Positions 29,123-39,227 of a DNA stretch of 64,000 nucleotides are shown here, one piece after another; within the stretch, counting starts at the first letter, position 1; each line of letters opens with the position of its first letter. The notes under the pieces are model-generated. The model made no database searches and was not told where the DNA came from. It worked only from the letters and a program-made list of their open reading frames with translations. This DNA comes from Noviherbaspirillum sedimenti (GTDB taxonomy: Bacteria; Pseudomonadota; Gammaproteobacteria; Burkholderiales; Burkholderiaceae_D): the NCBI RefSeq assembly GCF_003590835.1, contig NZ_QYUQ01000002.1, positions 4,774,001-4,838,000 on the forward strand, read 5' to 3'. Both the position numbers and the translations under genes were made by a program.

Positions 29123-29245
29123 AATTCATCTTCCACGAGAACAAGTACGCAGCAAGGCGAGCCAGTCGCTTTGCCTTGTTACTGCGACTCTGCTGCTTAG
29201 AGCGGCAAATGCGCGGCCGGTTTCAAGTTTGATATTAATCAAGAC

Positions 29246-29280
29246 TTACCCACAGCAACTGTTGTCAAGCTTGTGGATAA
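29246..29280. other. Pair of DnaA-box-like nonamers, inverted
   Basis: TTACCCACA (29246-29254) and TGTGGATAA (29272-29280) are inverted copies of the DnaA consensus TTATCCACA; the second is a perfect match. Two boxes are too few for an origin, and no dnaA, dnaN or AT-rich 13-mers are nearby. They may be chance or a minor DnaA-binding site. Confidence 0.35.
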
Positions 29281-29353
29281 CTCTGTGAGTGAGTCGGCAA
29301 GTCATTGAAAATTCAAGGAATTTCCATGCTGTCTCGGAAACGCGCACGCCTGT

Positions 29354-30985
29354 TCAGCCATTTTCGCTGTCGCGCAGGCTGCGACGCATGATCTTGCCTG
29401 TGACAGTGGCCGGCAAGGCGTCCATGAAGCTGATTTCACGTGGATATTCATGCGCGGCCAGGCGCTGTCGCACATGGTCCTGGATCTCTGCCACCAGCGC
29501 GTCGGAGGGATGGCAGCCCTCTGCCAGCACGATGAAAGCCTTGACGATCTCGGTGCGCTGCGCATCTTTCTTGCCGATCACCGCCGCCATCCTGACCGCC
29601 GGGTGCTTCAGCAGGCATTCCTCGATCGGCCCGGGGCCGATGCGGTAGCCGGCGCTGGTAATGACATCGTCATCGCGGCCGACGTAGCGGATGTAGCCGT
29701 CGCCGTCGAGTTCGCCGAGGTCGCCGGTCAGCAGATAGTCGCCGGCGAATTTTTCGGCGGTGGCGACAGGGTTGTTCCAGTAACCGAGGAACATCACCGG
29801 ATCGGGCGACTTGATGGCGATGTTGCCGCTCACGCCAGGCGCCACCGGCACGCCGCGCTCATCGACGATCGCGACCGTGTGGCCAGGGACGGCGCGGCCG
29901 ATCGTGCCCGACTTGCGCGGGAAAAGGACTGCGCAGCCGGAGATAACGATATTGCATTCGGTCTGGCCGTAGAATTCATTGATGGTCACGCCCAGGGCTT
30001 GCTGACCCCAGGCGATCAGCTCATCGCCCAGCGCTTCGCCGCCACTGGCTACCGAGCGCAGGGTGAAGTCCCACTGCTGCTTCGGTTCGGCAATCGCGCG
30101 CAGCATTTTCAGGGCCGTCGGCGGGAAAAAGATGTTGCGCACCTTGTGCCGGGCGAGCAGCTCGAACACCGCCGCCGGTTCGAATTTTTCGAAGCGCCGT
30201 GCCAGCACCGGCACACCGTGGTAAAGCGAGGGTAGCAGCACATCGAGCAAGCCGCCGATCCAGGCCCAGTCCGCCGGCGTCCACATGAGGTCGTCCTCTT
30301 GCGGGAAAAAATCGTGGGACAGTTCGACGCCCGGCAAGTGGCCCAGCAGGACCCGGTGCGCATGCAGCGCGCCCTTGGGCTTGCCGGTGGTGCCGGAGGT
30401 GTAGATGATCAAGGCCGGGTCTTCCGCCAGCGTGTCCATCGGCGCGAACGCCGGCGATTGCGCGGCGATGCTGGCGTGGAAGGCGCGGCAGTCCGGCGGA
30501 TAGTCTTCCGCATTCGTCTCGATGCAATACACGGCCCGCAGCGCCGGCAGCCCGGCACGTATGCCATCGATCTTGCGCGCGCCCTCGATGTCCGTCACCA
30601 GCGCCGCCGCGCCGCTGTCGCCCAGGCGGTACTGCAGGGCGTCCGGGCCGAACAGGTAAAACAGCGGTAGGGCAATGGCGCCGATCTTGTAAGCGGCCAG
30701 ATGGGCAATCACGGTTTCCACGCATTGCGGCAGGAAGATGGCGATGCGGTCGCCGCACTTGATGCCGGATCGCGTCCAGTGATTGGCCAGCTGGTTGGAA
30801 AGCGCCTTCAGCTGGTCGAAGCTGTACGTCGTGACCTGGCCATGCCGGTCTTCGAAAATGATCGCGCGCCGCCCGAAGCCATCGGCCCAGCGGTCGCACG
30901 CCGCCACGCCGATATTGAAGCGCTCGGGAATATCCCAGTTGAAATTTTCCGCCAGTTCTGCAAACGTATTTTCTCTTTTCAGCAT
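29354..30985 (-). CDS. AMP-dependent acyl-CoA synthetase
   Basis: A 543-residue member of the ANL superfamily. It activates a carboxylic acid to its CoA thioester using ATP. Motifs seen are the P-loop IIYTSGTTGKPKGAL, the adenine-binding INEFYGQTECN, the hinge region GDLGELDGDGYIRYVGRDDD and the C-terminal catalytic Lys in ATVTGKIMRRSL. The overall pattern is close to medium-chain or acetyl/propionyl-type synthetases. It lies 42 bp after a TetR gene on the same strand and is divergent from the liu genes, so a short or branched-chain acid that feeds the leucine/isovalerate route is a likely substrate. This is inference from context. Confidence 0.9.
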   Translation of the reverse strand: MLKRENTFAELAENFNWDIPERFNIGVAACDRWADGFGRRAIIFEDRHGQVTTYSFDQLKALSNQLANHWTRSGIKCGDRIAIFLPQCVETVIAHLAAYKIGAIALPLFYLFGPDALQYRLGDSGAAALVTDIEGARKIDGIRAGLPALRAVYCIETNAEDYPPDCRAFHASIAAQSPAFAPMDTLAEDPALIIYTSGTTGKPKGALHAHRVLLGHLPGVELSHDFFPQEDDLMWTPADWAWIGGLLDVLLPSLYHGVPVLARRFEKFEPAAVFELLARHKVRNIFFPPTALKMLRAIAEPKQQWDFTLRSVASGGEALGDELIAWGQQALGVTINEFYGQTECNIVISGCAVLFPRKSGTIGRAVPGHTVAIVDERGVPVAPGVSGNIAIKSPDPVMFLGYWNNPVATAEKFAGDYLLTGDLGELDGDGYIRYVGRDDDVITSAGYRIGPGPIEECLLKHPAVRMAAVIGKKDAQRTEIVKAFIVLAEGCHPSDALVAEIQDHVRQRLAAHEYPREISFMDALPATVTGKIMRRSLRDSENG

Positions 30986-31027
30986 TTATCTTCTCGCATT
31001 CTGGTTCCTGGCATCGGCGATGCCTGT

Positions 31028-31753
31028 TTACTTGTCCGCCGTACCGGCTTTCTTTCCATCTTCAAAACGTCGCAGCGTCCCCGCAATTTCTACCTGCAGT
31101 TGCCGCAGGGCATTCAGGTCCGGGTTGGGCGGGGCGAATGCGCTCCACAGCAACTCGGTGACCTGGCGCGCGGTGGCTTCCAGGTCCGGCACGCGGCCGC
31201 TGGTGATGCATTCCCACAGAATATGCTCCATCGAACCGTACACCATGTCGCGCATCAGTCGCAGCGGCATGTCGGCACGGATTTCCCCGGCCTCTTTGGC
31301 GGCGGAAAGGACCGCCATCAGCGGCGCGGTATACCGGCGCTGCAGATCCGCGAGAAGTTTGGCAAAGCCGATATCGGGGCTGCGGCCTTCGCTCAGGACC
31401 AGCGCGCACAAGCCCTGGCCATCGCGGATCAGCGTATTCAGGTGCTTGTAGACGATGTAGCCGAGCCTGGCGCGGGTGCCCTGAATCAGCGGCACCTCGT
31501 TTTCCAGCTCCAGGCTGATTTCGTCATACCAGTCGCTGATGACCTGCATGCACAGTTCGCGCTTGCTGCCGAAATAGGTGAACACCGTCGCTTCCGAAAT
31601 GCCCAGGCGCTGGGCGATTTCGAGGGTCGTCGATTTCTCATAGCCGAATTCGGAAAATACCTGCCTTGCGGTAGTCAAGACCGCCTCGACGCGCTTTTGC
31701 GACTTTGGCGTCAAGGTGACGCGCCGCTCCTGAAAAGATAGCAATTTCGACAT
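31028..31753 (-). CDS. TetR-family transcriptional regulator
   Basis: A 241-residue regulator with an N-terminal TetR helix-turn-helix (QVFSEFGYEKSTTLEIAQRL, ISEATVFTYFGSKRELC) at about residues 30-75 and a helical ligand domain after it. It is divergent from liuB and followed by the acyl-CoA synthetase gene, so it probably controls both transcripts and may sense an acyl-CoA. The intergenic region 31754-31906 contains CTTAATT at 31775-31781 and 31790-31796 plus the palindrome TTAATTAA, which are candidate operator parts. In many proteobacteria the liu genes are instead under the MerR-type LiuR. Confidence 0.88.
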   Translation of the reverse strand: MSKLLSFQERRVTLTPKSQKRVEAVLTTARQVFSEFGYEKSTTLEIAQRLGISEATVFTYFGSKRELCMQVISDWYDEISLELENEVPLIQGTRARLGYIVYKHLNTLIRDGQGLCALVLSEGRSPDIGFAKLLADLQRRYTAPLMAVLSAAKEAGEIRADMPLRLMRDMVYGSMEHILWECITSGRVPDLEATARQVTELLWSAFAPPNPDLNALRQLQVEIAGTLRRFEDGKKAGTADK

Positions 31754-31906
31754 GGCAATTATTTTTGAGTCTTCCTTAATTGAGGCTTGCTTAATTAATT
31801 GATGCTGATATTATCACGGCATGCGCTTCAGGTAAGAAGAATTATTGATTGTTTTGAGTATTGCTTAATAACAGGGCGAGCATTCGTCGTTGCACAAGGA
31901 AACCAC

Positions 31907-33514
31907 ATGCAAGTCATTAAATCTCAATTGAACCCCCGCTCGGAAGAGTTCAGGGCCAATGCCACGCAAATGCGTACGCTGGTGGACGAGTTACGCGCCA
32001 AGTCTGCCCAGGTCGCCAAGGGCGGTGGCGACGCTGCACGGCAAAAGCATCTGGCGCGTGGCAAGCTGCTGCCGCGTGACCGCGTCGATCAGTTGGTCGA
32101 TCCGGGCACGCCATTCCTGGAAATCGGTCAGCTGGCCGCCAATGGCATGTACGACAATGAAGCACCTGCTGCCGGCGTGATCGCCGGTATCGGCCGCGTG
32201 CAGGGACAGGAATGTCTGATCATCGCCAACGACGCCACCGTCAAGGGCGGCACCTACTACCCGATGACGGTCAAGAAACACTTGCGCGGCCAGGAAATCG
32301 CCGAGCAAAACAATCTTCCCTGCATCTACCTGGTCGATTCCGGCGGCGCTTTCCTGCCCAGGCAGGATGAACTCTTCCCGGATCGCGATCATTTCGGCCG
32401 CATCTTCTACAACCAGGCCACCATGTCGGCCAAGGGGATTCCGCAAATTGCCGTGGTGATGGGCTCGTGCACCGCCGGCGGCGCCTACGTGCCCGCCATG
32501 AGCGACGAAACCGTGATCGTCAAGAACCAGGGCACCATCTTCCTGGGCGGCCCGCCGCTGGTGAAGGCGGCAACCGGCGAGATCGTCAGCTCGGAAGACC
32601 TGGGCGGCGGCGATGTGCATACCCGCATCTCCGGCGTGGCCGACCACCTGGCGGAAAACGACAGCCATGCGCTGTTCCTGGCGCGCCGCATCGTCGCCAG
32701 CCTGAACCGCACCAAGGCGCCGACCGTGAAGCTCGAAACCTCGGAGGAGCCGCTCTACGATCCCGAGGAAATCTACGGCATCATCCCCACCGACACGCGC
32801 AAGCCTTTCGACGTGCGCGAGGTCATCGCCCGCGTGGTCGACGGTTCGCGTTTCGATGAATTCAAGGCGCGCTACGGCACCACGCTCGTGACCGGTTTTG
32901 CCCACCTGTACGGCATGCCTGTCGGGATCGTCGCCAACAATGGCATCCTGTTTGGCGAGTCGGCGCTCAAGGGCGCGCACTTCATCGAACTGTGCGCGCA
33001 GCGCGGCGTGCCGCTGCTGTTCCTGCAGAACATCACCGGCTTCATGGTCGGCCGCAAGTATGAAAACGAAGGTATCGCCAAGCACGGCGCCAAGCTGGTG
33101 ACTGCAGTGGCGACGGCCCAGGTGCCGAAGCTCACCATGGTGATCGGCGGCTCCTTCGGCGCCGGTAACTACGGCATGTGCGGCCGCGCCTACAGCCCGC
33201 GCTTCATGTACGCCTGGCCGAATTCGCGCATCAGCGTCATGGGCGGCGAGCAGGCGGCCGGCGTGCTGGCGACCGTGCGCCGCGAAGGTATTGAAGGCAA
33301 GGGCGGCATCTGGACGCCGGAGCAGGAAGAGGCTTTCAAGGCGCCGATCCGCGAACAGTTCGAGGTGCAGAGCAATCCCTACTACGCCACCGCGCGCCTG
33401 TGGGATGACGGCATCATCGATCCGGCCCAGGCCCGTCGCACGCTTGGCCTGTCGCTGTCGGCGACGCTGAATGCGCCGATCCCGCAAACCCGCTTCGGCG
33501 TTTTCCGCATGTGA
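31907..33514 (+). CDS. liuB: Methylcrotonoyl-CoA carboxylase, beta (carboxyltransferase) subunit
   Basis: A 535-residue carboxyltransferase subunit. With the biotin subunit LiuD it carboxylates 3-methylcrotonyl-CoA to 3-methylglutaconyl-CoA in leucine and isovalerate degradation. Motifs: [48 protein letters not shown] and [20 protein letters not shown], all typical of the MCC/geranyl-CoA carboxylase branch. The start ATG 31907 has AAGGA 6 nt upstream; the frame is open earlier. It begins a tightly packed operon. A geranyl-CoA carboxylase role (AtuC) cannot be fully excluded, but the liuC and liuE neighbours favour LiuB. Confidence 0.94.
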   Translation: MQVIKSQLNPRSEEFRANATQMRTLVDELRAKSAQVAKGGGDAARQKHLARGKLLPRDRVDQLVDPGTPFLEIGQLAANGMYDNEAPAAGVIAGIGRVQGQECLIIANDATVKGGTYYPMTVKKHLRGQEIAEQNNLPCIYLVDSGGAFLPRQDELFPDRDHFGRIFYNQATMSAKGIPQIAVVMGSCTAGGAYVPAMSDETVIVKNQGTIFLGGPPLVKAATGEIVSSEDLGGGDVHTRISGVADHLAENDSHALFLARRIVASLNRTKAPTVKLETSEEPLYDPEEIYGIIPTDTRKPFDVREVIARVVDGSRFDEFKARYGTTLVTGFAHLYGMPVGIVANNGILFGESALKGAHFIELCAQRGVPLLFLQNITGFMVGRKYENEGIAKHGAKLVTAVATAQVPKLTMVIGGSFGAGNYGMCGRAYSPRFMYAWPNSRISVMGGEQAAGVLATVRREGIEGKGGIWTPEQEEAFKAPIREQFEVQSNPYYATARLWDDGIIDPAQARRTLGLSLSATLNAPIPQTRFGVFRM

Positions 33515-33521
33515 GGCCGGC

Positions 33522-34322
33522 ATGACTTACGCCACCATAGAAATCGAACGCCGCGGCGCCGCCGACGCCAGCATCGCCTGGCTCTGGATGAATCGCGCCG
33601 AAGTGCACAATGCCTTCGACGAGGCCCTGATCGCCGAACTCACCGATGCGCTGGCGGCGCTGGGCGATGACGCCAGCGTGCGCGCCATCGTGCTGGCCGG
33701 CCGCGGCAAGAGCTTTTCCGCCGGCGCCGACCTGAACTGGATGAAACAGCAGGGCAGCGCCTCGATGGAAGACAACCTGGCCGCTGCGCGCCGCATGGCA
33801 AAGCTGTTCCGTACCCTGGCTGAATGTGCCAAGCCCACCATCGCGCGCGTGCATGGCGCCGCCATCGGCGGCGGCATGGGTCTGGCGGCTGCCTGCGATA
33901 TCTGCGTCGCCTCGACCCAGGCTTCGTTCGCCACATCAGAAGTCAAGCTGGGCATCATCCCCGCGGTGATCAGCCCGTTTGTGGTGCGCGCCATCGGCGA
34001 GCGCCAGTCGTATCGTTATTTCCAGACCGCCGAGCGCATTGCCGCCGCGCGCGCCAGGGAAATCGGCCTGGCCCATGAAGTGGCAGAGCCGGATCAGCTC
34101 GACGCCCAGGTTGACGCCTTCGTGGCAGCCTTGCTGGCAGGTGGTCCGCTGGCGCAGGCCGCTTCCGCCGACCTGATCCGCGCGGTGGCCAACCGCCCGA
34201 TCACCGCCGAACTGATCGACGACACCGCACATCGCATCGCCAAAATACGGGCGACACCGGAAGCCCGCGAAGGCTTGACGGCGTTCCTCGAAAAACGCCC
34301 CGCTGCATGGACAAGAAACTGA
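33522..34322 (+). CDS. liuC: Enoyl-CoA hydratase family, probable methylglutaconyl-CoA hydratase
   Basis: A 266-residue crotonase-fold protein. It shows the oxyanion-hole segments AGRGKSFSAGADLNWM and HGAAIGGGMGLAAACDI, and the region SEVKLGIIPAVISPFV that is typical of methylglutaconyl-CoA hydratases. In the pathway it hydrates the product of LiuBD to HMG-CoA. ATG 33522 follows the liuB stop by 7 nt. It lies between the two carboxylase subunit genes, the usual liu order. Confidence 0.92.
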   Translation: MTYATIEIERRGAADASIAWLWMNRAEVHNAFDEALIAELTDALAALGDDASVRAIVLAGRGKSFSAGADLNWMKQQGSASMEDNLAAARRMAKLFRTLAECAKPTIARVHGAAIGGGMGLAAACDICVASTQASFATSEVKLGIIPAVISPFVVRAIGERQSYRYFQTAERIAAARAREIGLAHEVAEPDQLDAQVDAFVAALLAGGPLAQAASADLIRAVANRPITAELIDDTAHRIAKIRATPEAREGLTAFLEKRPAAWTRN

Positions 34323-34333
34323 GGAAACCAGGT

Positions 34334-36322
34334 ATGTTTACGAAAATTCTGATTGCAAACCGCGGCGAAATCGCCTGCCGCGTCATCAAGACCGCACGCC
34401 GCATGGGCATCGCGACGGTGGCCGTGTACTCCGAGGCGGACGCCAATGCGCGCCACGTGCGCCTGGCCGACGAGGCCGTGCTGATCGGCGGCGCCGAAGC
34501 GCGCGCTTCTTACCTGGTGGCCGAGCGTATTCTTGAGGCCGCAAAGCAGACCGGCGCGCAGGCGATCCACCCCGGTTATGGCTTCCTGTCTGAAAATGAA
34601 GAGTTCGCCGAGGCGTGCGAGCGCGCCGGCGTCGTCTTCATTGGCCCGCCGGCTTCCGCCATTCGCGCCATGGGTTCGAAATCGGCTGCCAAGGCGCTGA
34701 TGGAAAAAGCCGGCGTGCCGCTGACTCCTGGCTACCATGGCGACCGCCAGGAGCCGGAATTCCTTGCCGAGCAGGCAGGGCGCATCGGCTATCCGGTGCT
34801 GATCAAGGCTTCCTCAGGCGGCGGCGGCAAGGGCATGCGCCGCGTCGATGCGGCAGCCGACTTCGCTGCCGCGCTGGCGTCCTGCAAGCGCGAGGCGATC
34901 AACGCCTTTGGCGACGATCATGTGCTGGTTGAAAAGTACGTGCTCAAGCCGCGTCACATCGAGATCCAGGTGTTCGGCGATACCAAGGGCGACTGCGTCT
35001 ACCTGTTCGAGCGCGACTGCTCGGTGCAGCGGCGCCACCAGAAAGTGCTGGAAGAAGCGCCGGCTCCCGGCATGACGCCGGCGCGCCGCGCCGCCATGGG
35101 CAAGGCCGCGGTGGATGCCGCCAAGGCGGTCGGCTACGTCGGCGCCGGCACGGTGGAATTCATTGCCAACCAGGATGGCAGCTTCTACTTCATGGAAATG
35201 AACACTCGCCTGCAGGTGGAGCATCCGGTCACCGAAATGATCACCGGCCTCGACCTGGTGGAATGGCAGTTGCGTGTGGCCTCGGGCGAGCCGCTGCCGT
35301 TGGCGCAGAACCAGCTTGCCATCCACGGCCACGCCATCGAGGCGCGCATCTACGCCGAGGAACCGGAAAAAGGCTTCCTGCCATCGACCGGGCGCCTGTT
35401 GCACCTGGCGCCGCCGGCCGAGTCCGACCATGTGCGCATCGACACCGGCGTGGAGCAGGGCGACGAGATTACCCCCTATTACGATCCGATGATCGCCAAG
35501 CTGATCGTCTGGGATCACGACCGCGACCAGGCGCTGGCGCGCATGCGCAAGGCGCTGACGCAATATCGCGTAGTAGGCGTGGCCAACAATATCGAGTTCC
35601 TCACGCGCCTGACGACTTGCCCGTCGTTTGCCAATGCCGACCTCGATACTGGCCTGATCGAGCGCGAGGAAGCGACCCTGTTCCCGGCGGCTGCCGCCGT
35701 GCCCGAAGCCGCCTGGCTGCTCGCCGTCCTGGCGGAATTGCTGCATGAGGCTGGCGCTGCAGAAAAATCGGCAGAGCGCGGTTCGCCCTGGCTGGGGCTG
35801 GACGGCTGGCGCCTGAATGGCCGCGGCCAGCGTACCATCGCCCTGCGTCACGGTGACGTGCGCCAGGACGTCGGTGTCGCCAGTGTCGCCGGCGGCTGGG
35901 AGCTGTCGCTCGGCGATAGCCGCGTATTTGCGCGCGGTGTCCTGCAATCCAACGGGCAGTTGCATGTCCAGCTGGGCGAGCGCCGCCTGCACGCCGCCGT
36001 GGTGATCGCCGCCGAGCGCCGCCACGTATTCGTCGATGGCCGGGCCTGGCCGCTGGCGCGCGTGGACAACCTGTATACCGGCGGCGAAGGCGATGAAGCC
36101 GGCGGCGGCCTGCGCGCGCCAATGCCGGGCAAGATCGTGGCCCTGCTTGCACAGCCAGGCGCCACCGTCGAAAAAGGCACCCCGCTGCTGGTGATGGAAG
36201 CCATGAAAATGGAGCACACCATCACCGCGCCTGCCAACGGCACCATCAAGGCGTTTTCCTATGCGCCCGGCGACCAGGTCGCCGACGGCGTCGAACTGGT
36301 CGAATTCGAGGTGACAGAGTGA
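34334..36322 (+). CDS. liuD: Methylcrotonoyl-CoA carboxylase, alpha (biotin) subunit
   Basis: A 662-residue protein with a biotin carboxylase domain and a C-terminal biotin carrier domain. Motifs: ILIANRGEIACRVI, HPGYGFLSEN, the ATP loop KASSGGGGKGMRRV, EKYVLKPRHIEIQV, MEMNTRLQVEHPVTE, and the biotinyl-lysine site MEAMKMEH near the end. It forms the carboxylase with LiuB. It should receive biotin made with the help of BioB, encoded in the same gene run. Start ATG 34334 has AGGAAACCAGG just before it. It overlaps liuE by four bases. Confidence 0.95.
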   Translation: MFTKILIANRGEIACRVIKTARRMGIATVAVYSEADANARHVRLADEAVLIGGAEARASYLVAERILEAAKQTGAQAIHPGYGFLSENEEFAEACERAGVVFIGPPASAIRAMGSKSAAKALMEKAGVPLTPGYHGDRQEPEFLAEQAGRIGYPVLIKASSGGGGKGMRRVDAAADFAAALASCKREAINAFGDDHVLVEKYVLKPRHIEIQVFGDTKGDCVYLFERDCSVQRRHQKVLEEAPAPGMTPARRAAMGKAAVDAAKAVGYVGAGTVEFIANQDGSFYFMEMNTRLQVEHPVTEMITGLDLVEWQLRVASGEPLPLAQNQLAIHGHAIEARIYAEEPEKGFLPSTGRLLHLAPPAESDHVRIDTGVEQGDEITPYYDPMIAKLIVWDHDRDQALARMRKALTQYRVVGVANNIEFLTRLTTCPSFANADLDTGLIEREEATLFPAAAAVPEAAWLLAVLAELLHEAGAAEKSAERGSPWLGLDGWRLNGRGQRTIALRHGDVRQDVGVASVAGGWELSLGDSRVFARGVLQSNGQLHVQLGERRLHAAVVIAAERRHVFVDGRAWPLARVDNLYTGGEGDEAGGGLRAPMPGKIVALLAQPGATVEKGTPLLVMEAMKMEHTITAPANGTIKAFSYAPGDQVADGVELVEFEVTE

Positions 36323-37227
36323 CACGGCAAGTACGCATTATGGAAGTCGGCCCGCGCGACGGCCTGCAAAACGAAAAGGAAGTCGTCAGCACGGCCACCA
36401 AGCTGGAGCTGATCGAGCGTCTTGCCAAAGCCGGATTGCAGGACATCGAAGCGGCTTCCTTCGTCTCGCCCAAGTGGGTGCCGCAGATGGCTGACCACGC
36501 CGAGATCATGGCGGGCCTGCCTTCTGCGGAGCGCTACCCCAATGTGAATTATTCGGTGCTGACGCCCAACCTCAAGGGCTTCGAGGCGGCAGCCGCCGCC
36601 GGCGCCAGGGAAGTGGCGGTGTTTGCCGCCGCTTCCGAGGGGTTTTCGCAAAAGAATATCAATTGCTCGATCGCCGAATCGCTCGAGCGTTTCGTGCCGA
36701 TCTTCGAGGCGGCGAAGCAGCAGGGTATTCGCGTGCGCGGCTACGTTTCCTGCGTGGTTGCCTGCCCCTATGACGGCCCGGTTGCGCCGGAAAAGGTGGC
36801 GCAGGTGGCAGCGCGCCTGCTGGAACTTGGCAGTTACGAAATTTCGCTGGGCGACACCATCGGCGCCGGCACGCCGGCGTCGGTATTGCGCATGCTCGAG
36901 GCGGTCGAGCGCGTGGCGCCGGTGCGCAAACTGGCTGGGCATTACCACGACACCTATGGCATGGCGGTCGCCAACGTGTACGCTTCCTACCAGTTCGGCC
37001 TGCGCTCGTTCGACAGTTCGATCGCGGGCCTGGGAGGCTGCCCCTACGCCAAGGGCGCCACCGGCAACGTGGCGACCGAAGACCTGGTCTATCTGTTCAA
37101 CGGCCTGGGCGTGCAGACTGGCGTCGACCTGGATGCTTTGGTGGATTGCGCCGACTGGATCAGCGGCATGCTGGGTCGCGCGCCGAACTCCAGGGTGTCG
37201 CGGGCCATGCTGGCTAAGCGCAACTAA
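36319..37227 (+). CDS. liuE: Hydroxymethylglutaryl-CoA lyase
   Basis: A 302-residue TIM-barrel lyase that splits HMG-CoA into acetyl-CoA and acetoacetate, the last step of the leucine route. Motifs: EVGPRDGLQNE, SFVSPKWVPQMAD, the metal and catalytic region AGHYHDTYGMA, and the signature with active Cys, SIAGLGGCPYAKGATGN. The start is GTG 36319, overlapping the liuD stop (GTGA), so it is translationally coupled. Confidence 0.96.
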   Translation: MTRQVRIMEVGPRDGLQNEKEVVSTATKLELIERLAKAGLQDIEAASFVSPKWVPQMADHAEIMAGLPSAERYPNVNYSVLTPNLKGFEAAAAAGAREVAVFAAASEGFSQKNINCSIAESLERFVPIFEAAKQQGIRVRGYVSCVVACPYDGPVAPEKVAQVAARLLELGSYEISLGDTIGAGTPASVLRMLEAVERVAPVRKLAGHYHDTYGMAVANVYASYQFGLRSFDSSIAGLGGCPYAKGATGNVATEDLVYLFNGLGVQTGVDLDALVDCADWISGMLGRAPNSRVSRAMLAKRN

Positions 37228-37245
37228 GCCAGGGAGCCGCGCTTC

Positions 37246-37920
37246 GTGATCACTCTGTACCATTGCATGAGCGCCCGTTCCTTCCGTCCTTTGTGGATGC
37301 TGGAGGAACTGGGCTTGCCATATGAATTGAAGATGCTGCCGTTCCCGCCGCGCGTGCTGGACCGGGGCTATCTGGAAATCAATCCGCTGGGCACGGTGCC
37401 GGCGCTGTTCGACGGCGAGGTGCAAATGACCGAGTCGGCGGCGATGTGTCAGTATCTCGTGGCACGCGCTAGTCCGACGCCGCTGAACGTCGAGACGCAC
37501 GAAGAAGGCTACGGCGCGTTCCTGAATTATCTGCACTTCGGTGAAGCGACGCTGACGTTTCCGCAAACCCTGGTGTTGCGCTATACCCGTTTCGAGCCGG
37601 CCGAGCGGCGCTCGCCGCAGGTCGCCGAAGACTATGCGAAGTGGTTCCTGGCCCGCCTGCGCAATTTGGAGCCGCTGCTGACGCAACACCACTATCTGGT
37701 GGCGGATCGCTTCACCGCTGCCGATGTTTCGGTCGGCTATGCCCTGCTGCTGGCCGAGCACCTTGACCTGAAAGCCCGTTTCACCCCGGCCGTGCTGGCG
37801 TACTGGGAGCGCTTGCGCAGCCGCGAGGGATTCAAGCGCGCACTGGCGGCGCAGGAAAAGGCAGCGCTGGCGCAAGGCATATTGACCGTGGCTGCGCCGG
37901 ATATCCGGCTTGCCCCTTAA
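37246..37920 (+). CDS. Glutathione S-transferase family protein
   Basis: A 224-residue GST with a thioredoxin-like N-terminal domain (MITLYHCMSARSFRPLWML; cis-Pro region LGTVPALF; ESAAMCQYL) and an all-helical C-terminal domain. GTG 37246 is the start, with AGGGAG upstream. It lies 18 nt after liuE in the same run. GST genes near acyl-CoA catabolism may protect against electrophilic intermediates; the exact role is unknown. Confidence 0.88.
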   Translation: MITLYHCMSARSFRPLWMLEELGLPYELKMLPFPPRVLDRGYLEINPLGTVPALFDGEVQMTESAAMCQYLVARASPTPLNVETHEEGYGAFLNYLHFGEATLTFPQTLVLRYTRFEPAERRSPQVAEDYAKWFLARLRNLEPLLTQHHYLVADRFTAADVSVGYALLLAEHLDLKARFTPAVLAYWERLRSREGFKRALAAQEKAALAQGILTVAAPDIRLAP

Positions 37921-37945
37921 CGCCTGAATAACAAGGAAATTCATC

Positions 37946-38971
37946 ATGTCCGCACAACCCCTCGTATTTCAGCCGGCACCCGCCGCCGTGACGCCAGTCG
38001 TCGCCGACAAGTGGCCGGTGGACGCCATCGTTGCCCTGTTCGAGCTGCCGTTCACGGAATTGCTCTACCGCGCCCAGCAGGTGCACCGTGAACACTTCAA
38101 CCCGAGCGAAGTCGAACTGGCCACGCTCCTGTCGATCAAGACCGGCGGCTGCTCGGAAGATTGCGGCTATTGCCCGCAGGCGGCGCGCTATGACACCGGC
38201 GTGGTCGCTGAAAAGATCCTGCCACTCGACACCGTGCTGCAGGCCGCGCGTGAAGCCAAGGCGCAGGGCGCCAACCGTTTCTGCATGGGCGCAGCCTGGC
38301 GCGAGCCGAAGGACCGCGACCTGGTGAAAGTCGAAGAGATGGTGCGCGAGGTGAAGGCCCTGGGCCTGGAAACCTGCGTCACGCTCGGCATGCTGGGGCA
38401 GGGCCAGGCCGAACGCCTGCGCGCCGCCGGCCTGGATTACTACAACCATAACCTCGATACCGCGCCGGAATTCTATGGCGACGTCATTTCCACCCGCGAA
38501 TACCAGGACCGTCTCGACACGCTGGGACGGGTGCGCGGCGCCGGCATCAAGGTGTGCAGCGGCGGCATCGTCGGTATGGGCGAATCGCGCCTGCAGCGCG
38601 CCGGGCTGATTGCGCAGCTGGCCAACATGGACCCGTACCCGGAATCGGTGCCGGTGAATAACCTGGTGCAGGTCGAAGGTACGCCGCTGTACGGCACCGA
38701 TCCGATCGATCCGCTGGAATTCGTGCGCACGGTGGCAGTGGCCCGGATCACCATGCCGAAGGCGCGGGTGCGGCTGTCGGCCGGGCGCCGGCAGATGGGC
38801 GAGGCGGTGCAGGCATTGTGTTTCGTGGCCGGCGCCAACTCGATTTTTTATGGCGAAAAGCTGCTCACCACGGGCAATCCGGAGATCGATGCCGACCGCG
38901 CCCTGCTGGACAAGCTCGGCATGCGCGCGCGCGGCACCGCCGTGGATGCGCGTTGCGAGATTGATTCCTGA
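37946..38971 (+). CDS. bioB: Biotin synthase
   Basis: A 341-residue radical-SAM enzyme that inserts sulfur into dethiobiotin. The SAM cluster motif is CSEDCGYC (CxxxCxxC). Further motifs are [24 protein letters not shown] and [10 protein letters not shown]. Other bio genes are not in this window. It lies 26 nt after gst at the end of the liu run, so biotin supply seems to be coexpressed with the biotin-dependent carboxylase. AAGGAAA precedes ATG 37946. Confidence 0.97.
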   Translation: MSAQPLVFQPAPAAVTPVVADKWPVDAIVALFELPFTELLYRAQQVHREHFNPSEVELATLLSIKTGGCSEDCGYCPQAARYDTGVVAEKILPLDTVLQAAREAKAQGANRFCMGAAWREPKDRDLVKVEEMVREVKALGLETCVTLGMLGQGQAERLRAAGLDYYNHNLDTAPEFYGDVISTREYQDRLDTLGRVRGAGIKVCSGGIVGMGESRLQRAGLIAQLANMDPYPESVPVNNLVQVEGTPLYGTDPIDPLEFVRTVAVARITMPKARVRLSAGRRQMGEAVQALCFVAGANSIFYGEKLLTTGNPEIDADRALLDKLGMRARGTAVDARCEIDS

Positions 38972-39044
38972 GCAATTTCGACATGATGCCTGAATTGCAT
39001 CAGGCACCAATCCTCGACTGGGAGGGTGCCTTGCGGTATCATTA

Positions 39045-39200
39045 CACAGTCATTGGGGAGTAGCCGCTCTTCCCCCGAAGAGGCTTATGTCAACACACTT
39101 GACCCGCAGGTCATGGCATAAGCGGTTCTGCAGCTTGGCAAGACTTTTGACCACAACGCTTCCGTGCAGGCCGGGGGAAGTGTCGTGGTCATTCGTTTAA
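39045..39200 (+). ncRNA. yybP-ykoY-type manganese riboswitch
   Basis: The leader contains the family's conserved opening block (TTGGGGAGTAGCC at about 39054-39066), then the paired arms around CTTGACCCGCAGGTCATGGC, and a second conserved part TTTTGACCACAACGCTTCC. It lies just upstream of a TMEM165/GDT1-family gene, a frequent partner of this riboswitch. Mn2+ binding would raise expression of the exporter. The boundaries are approximate because no covariance model was run. Confidence 0.82.
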
Positions 39201-39227
39201 TGCCCGGCTGTGGAATATCTCGAATTC

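Noticed and set aside
31991..33523. Minus-strand open frame of 510 codons opposite liuB
   Set aside because: The plus strand encodes a well-conserved carboxyltransferase; the antisense product is His/Asp/Ala-rich without family features.
34814..37947. Long minus-strand frames opposite liuD and liuE
   Set aside because: They mirror two conserved genes and show typical shadow composition; no start context or domain.
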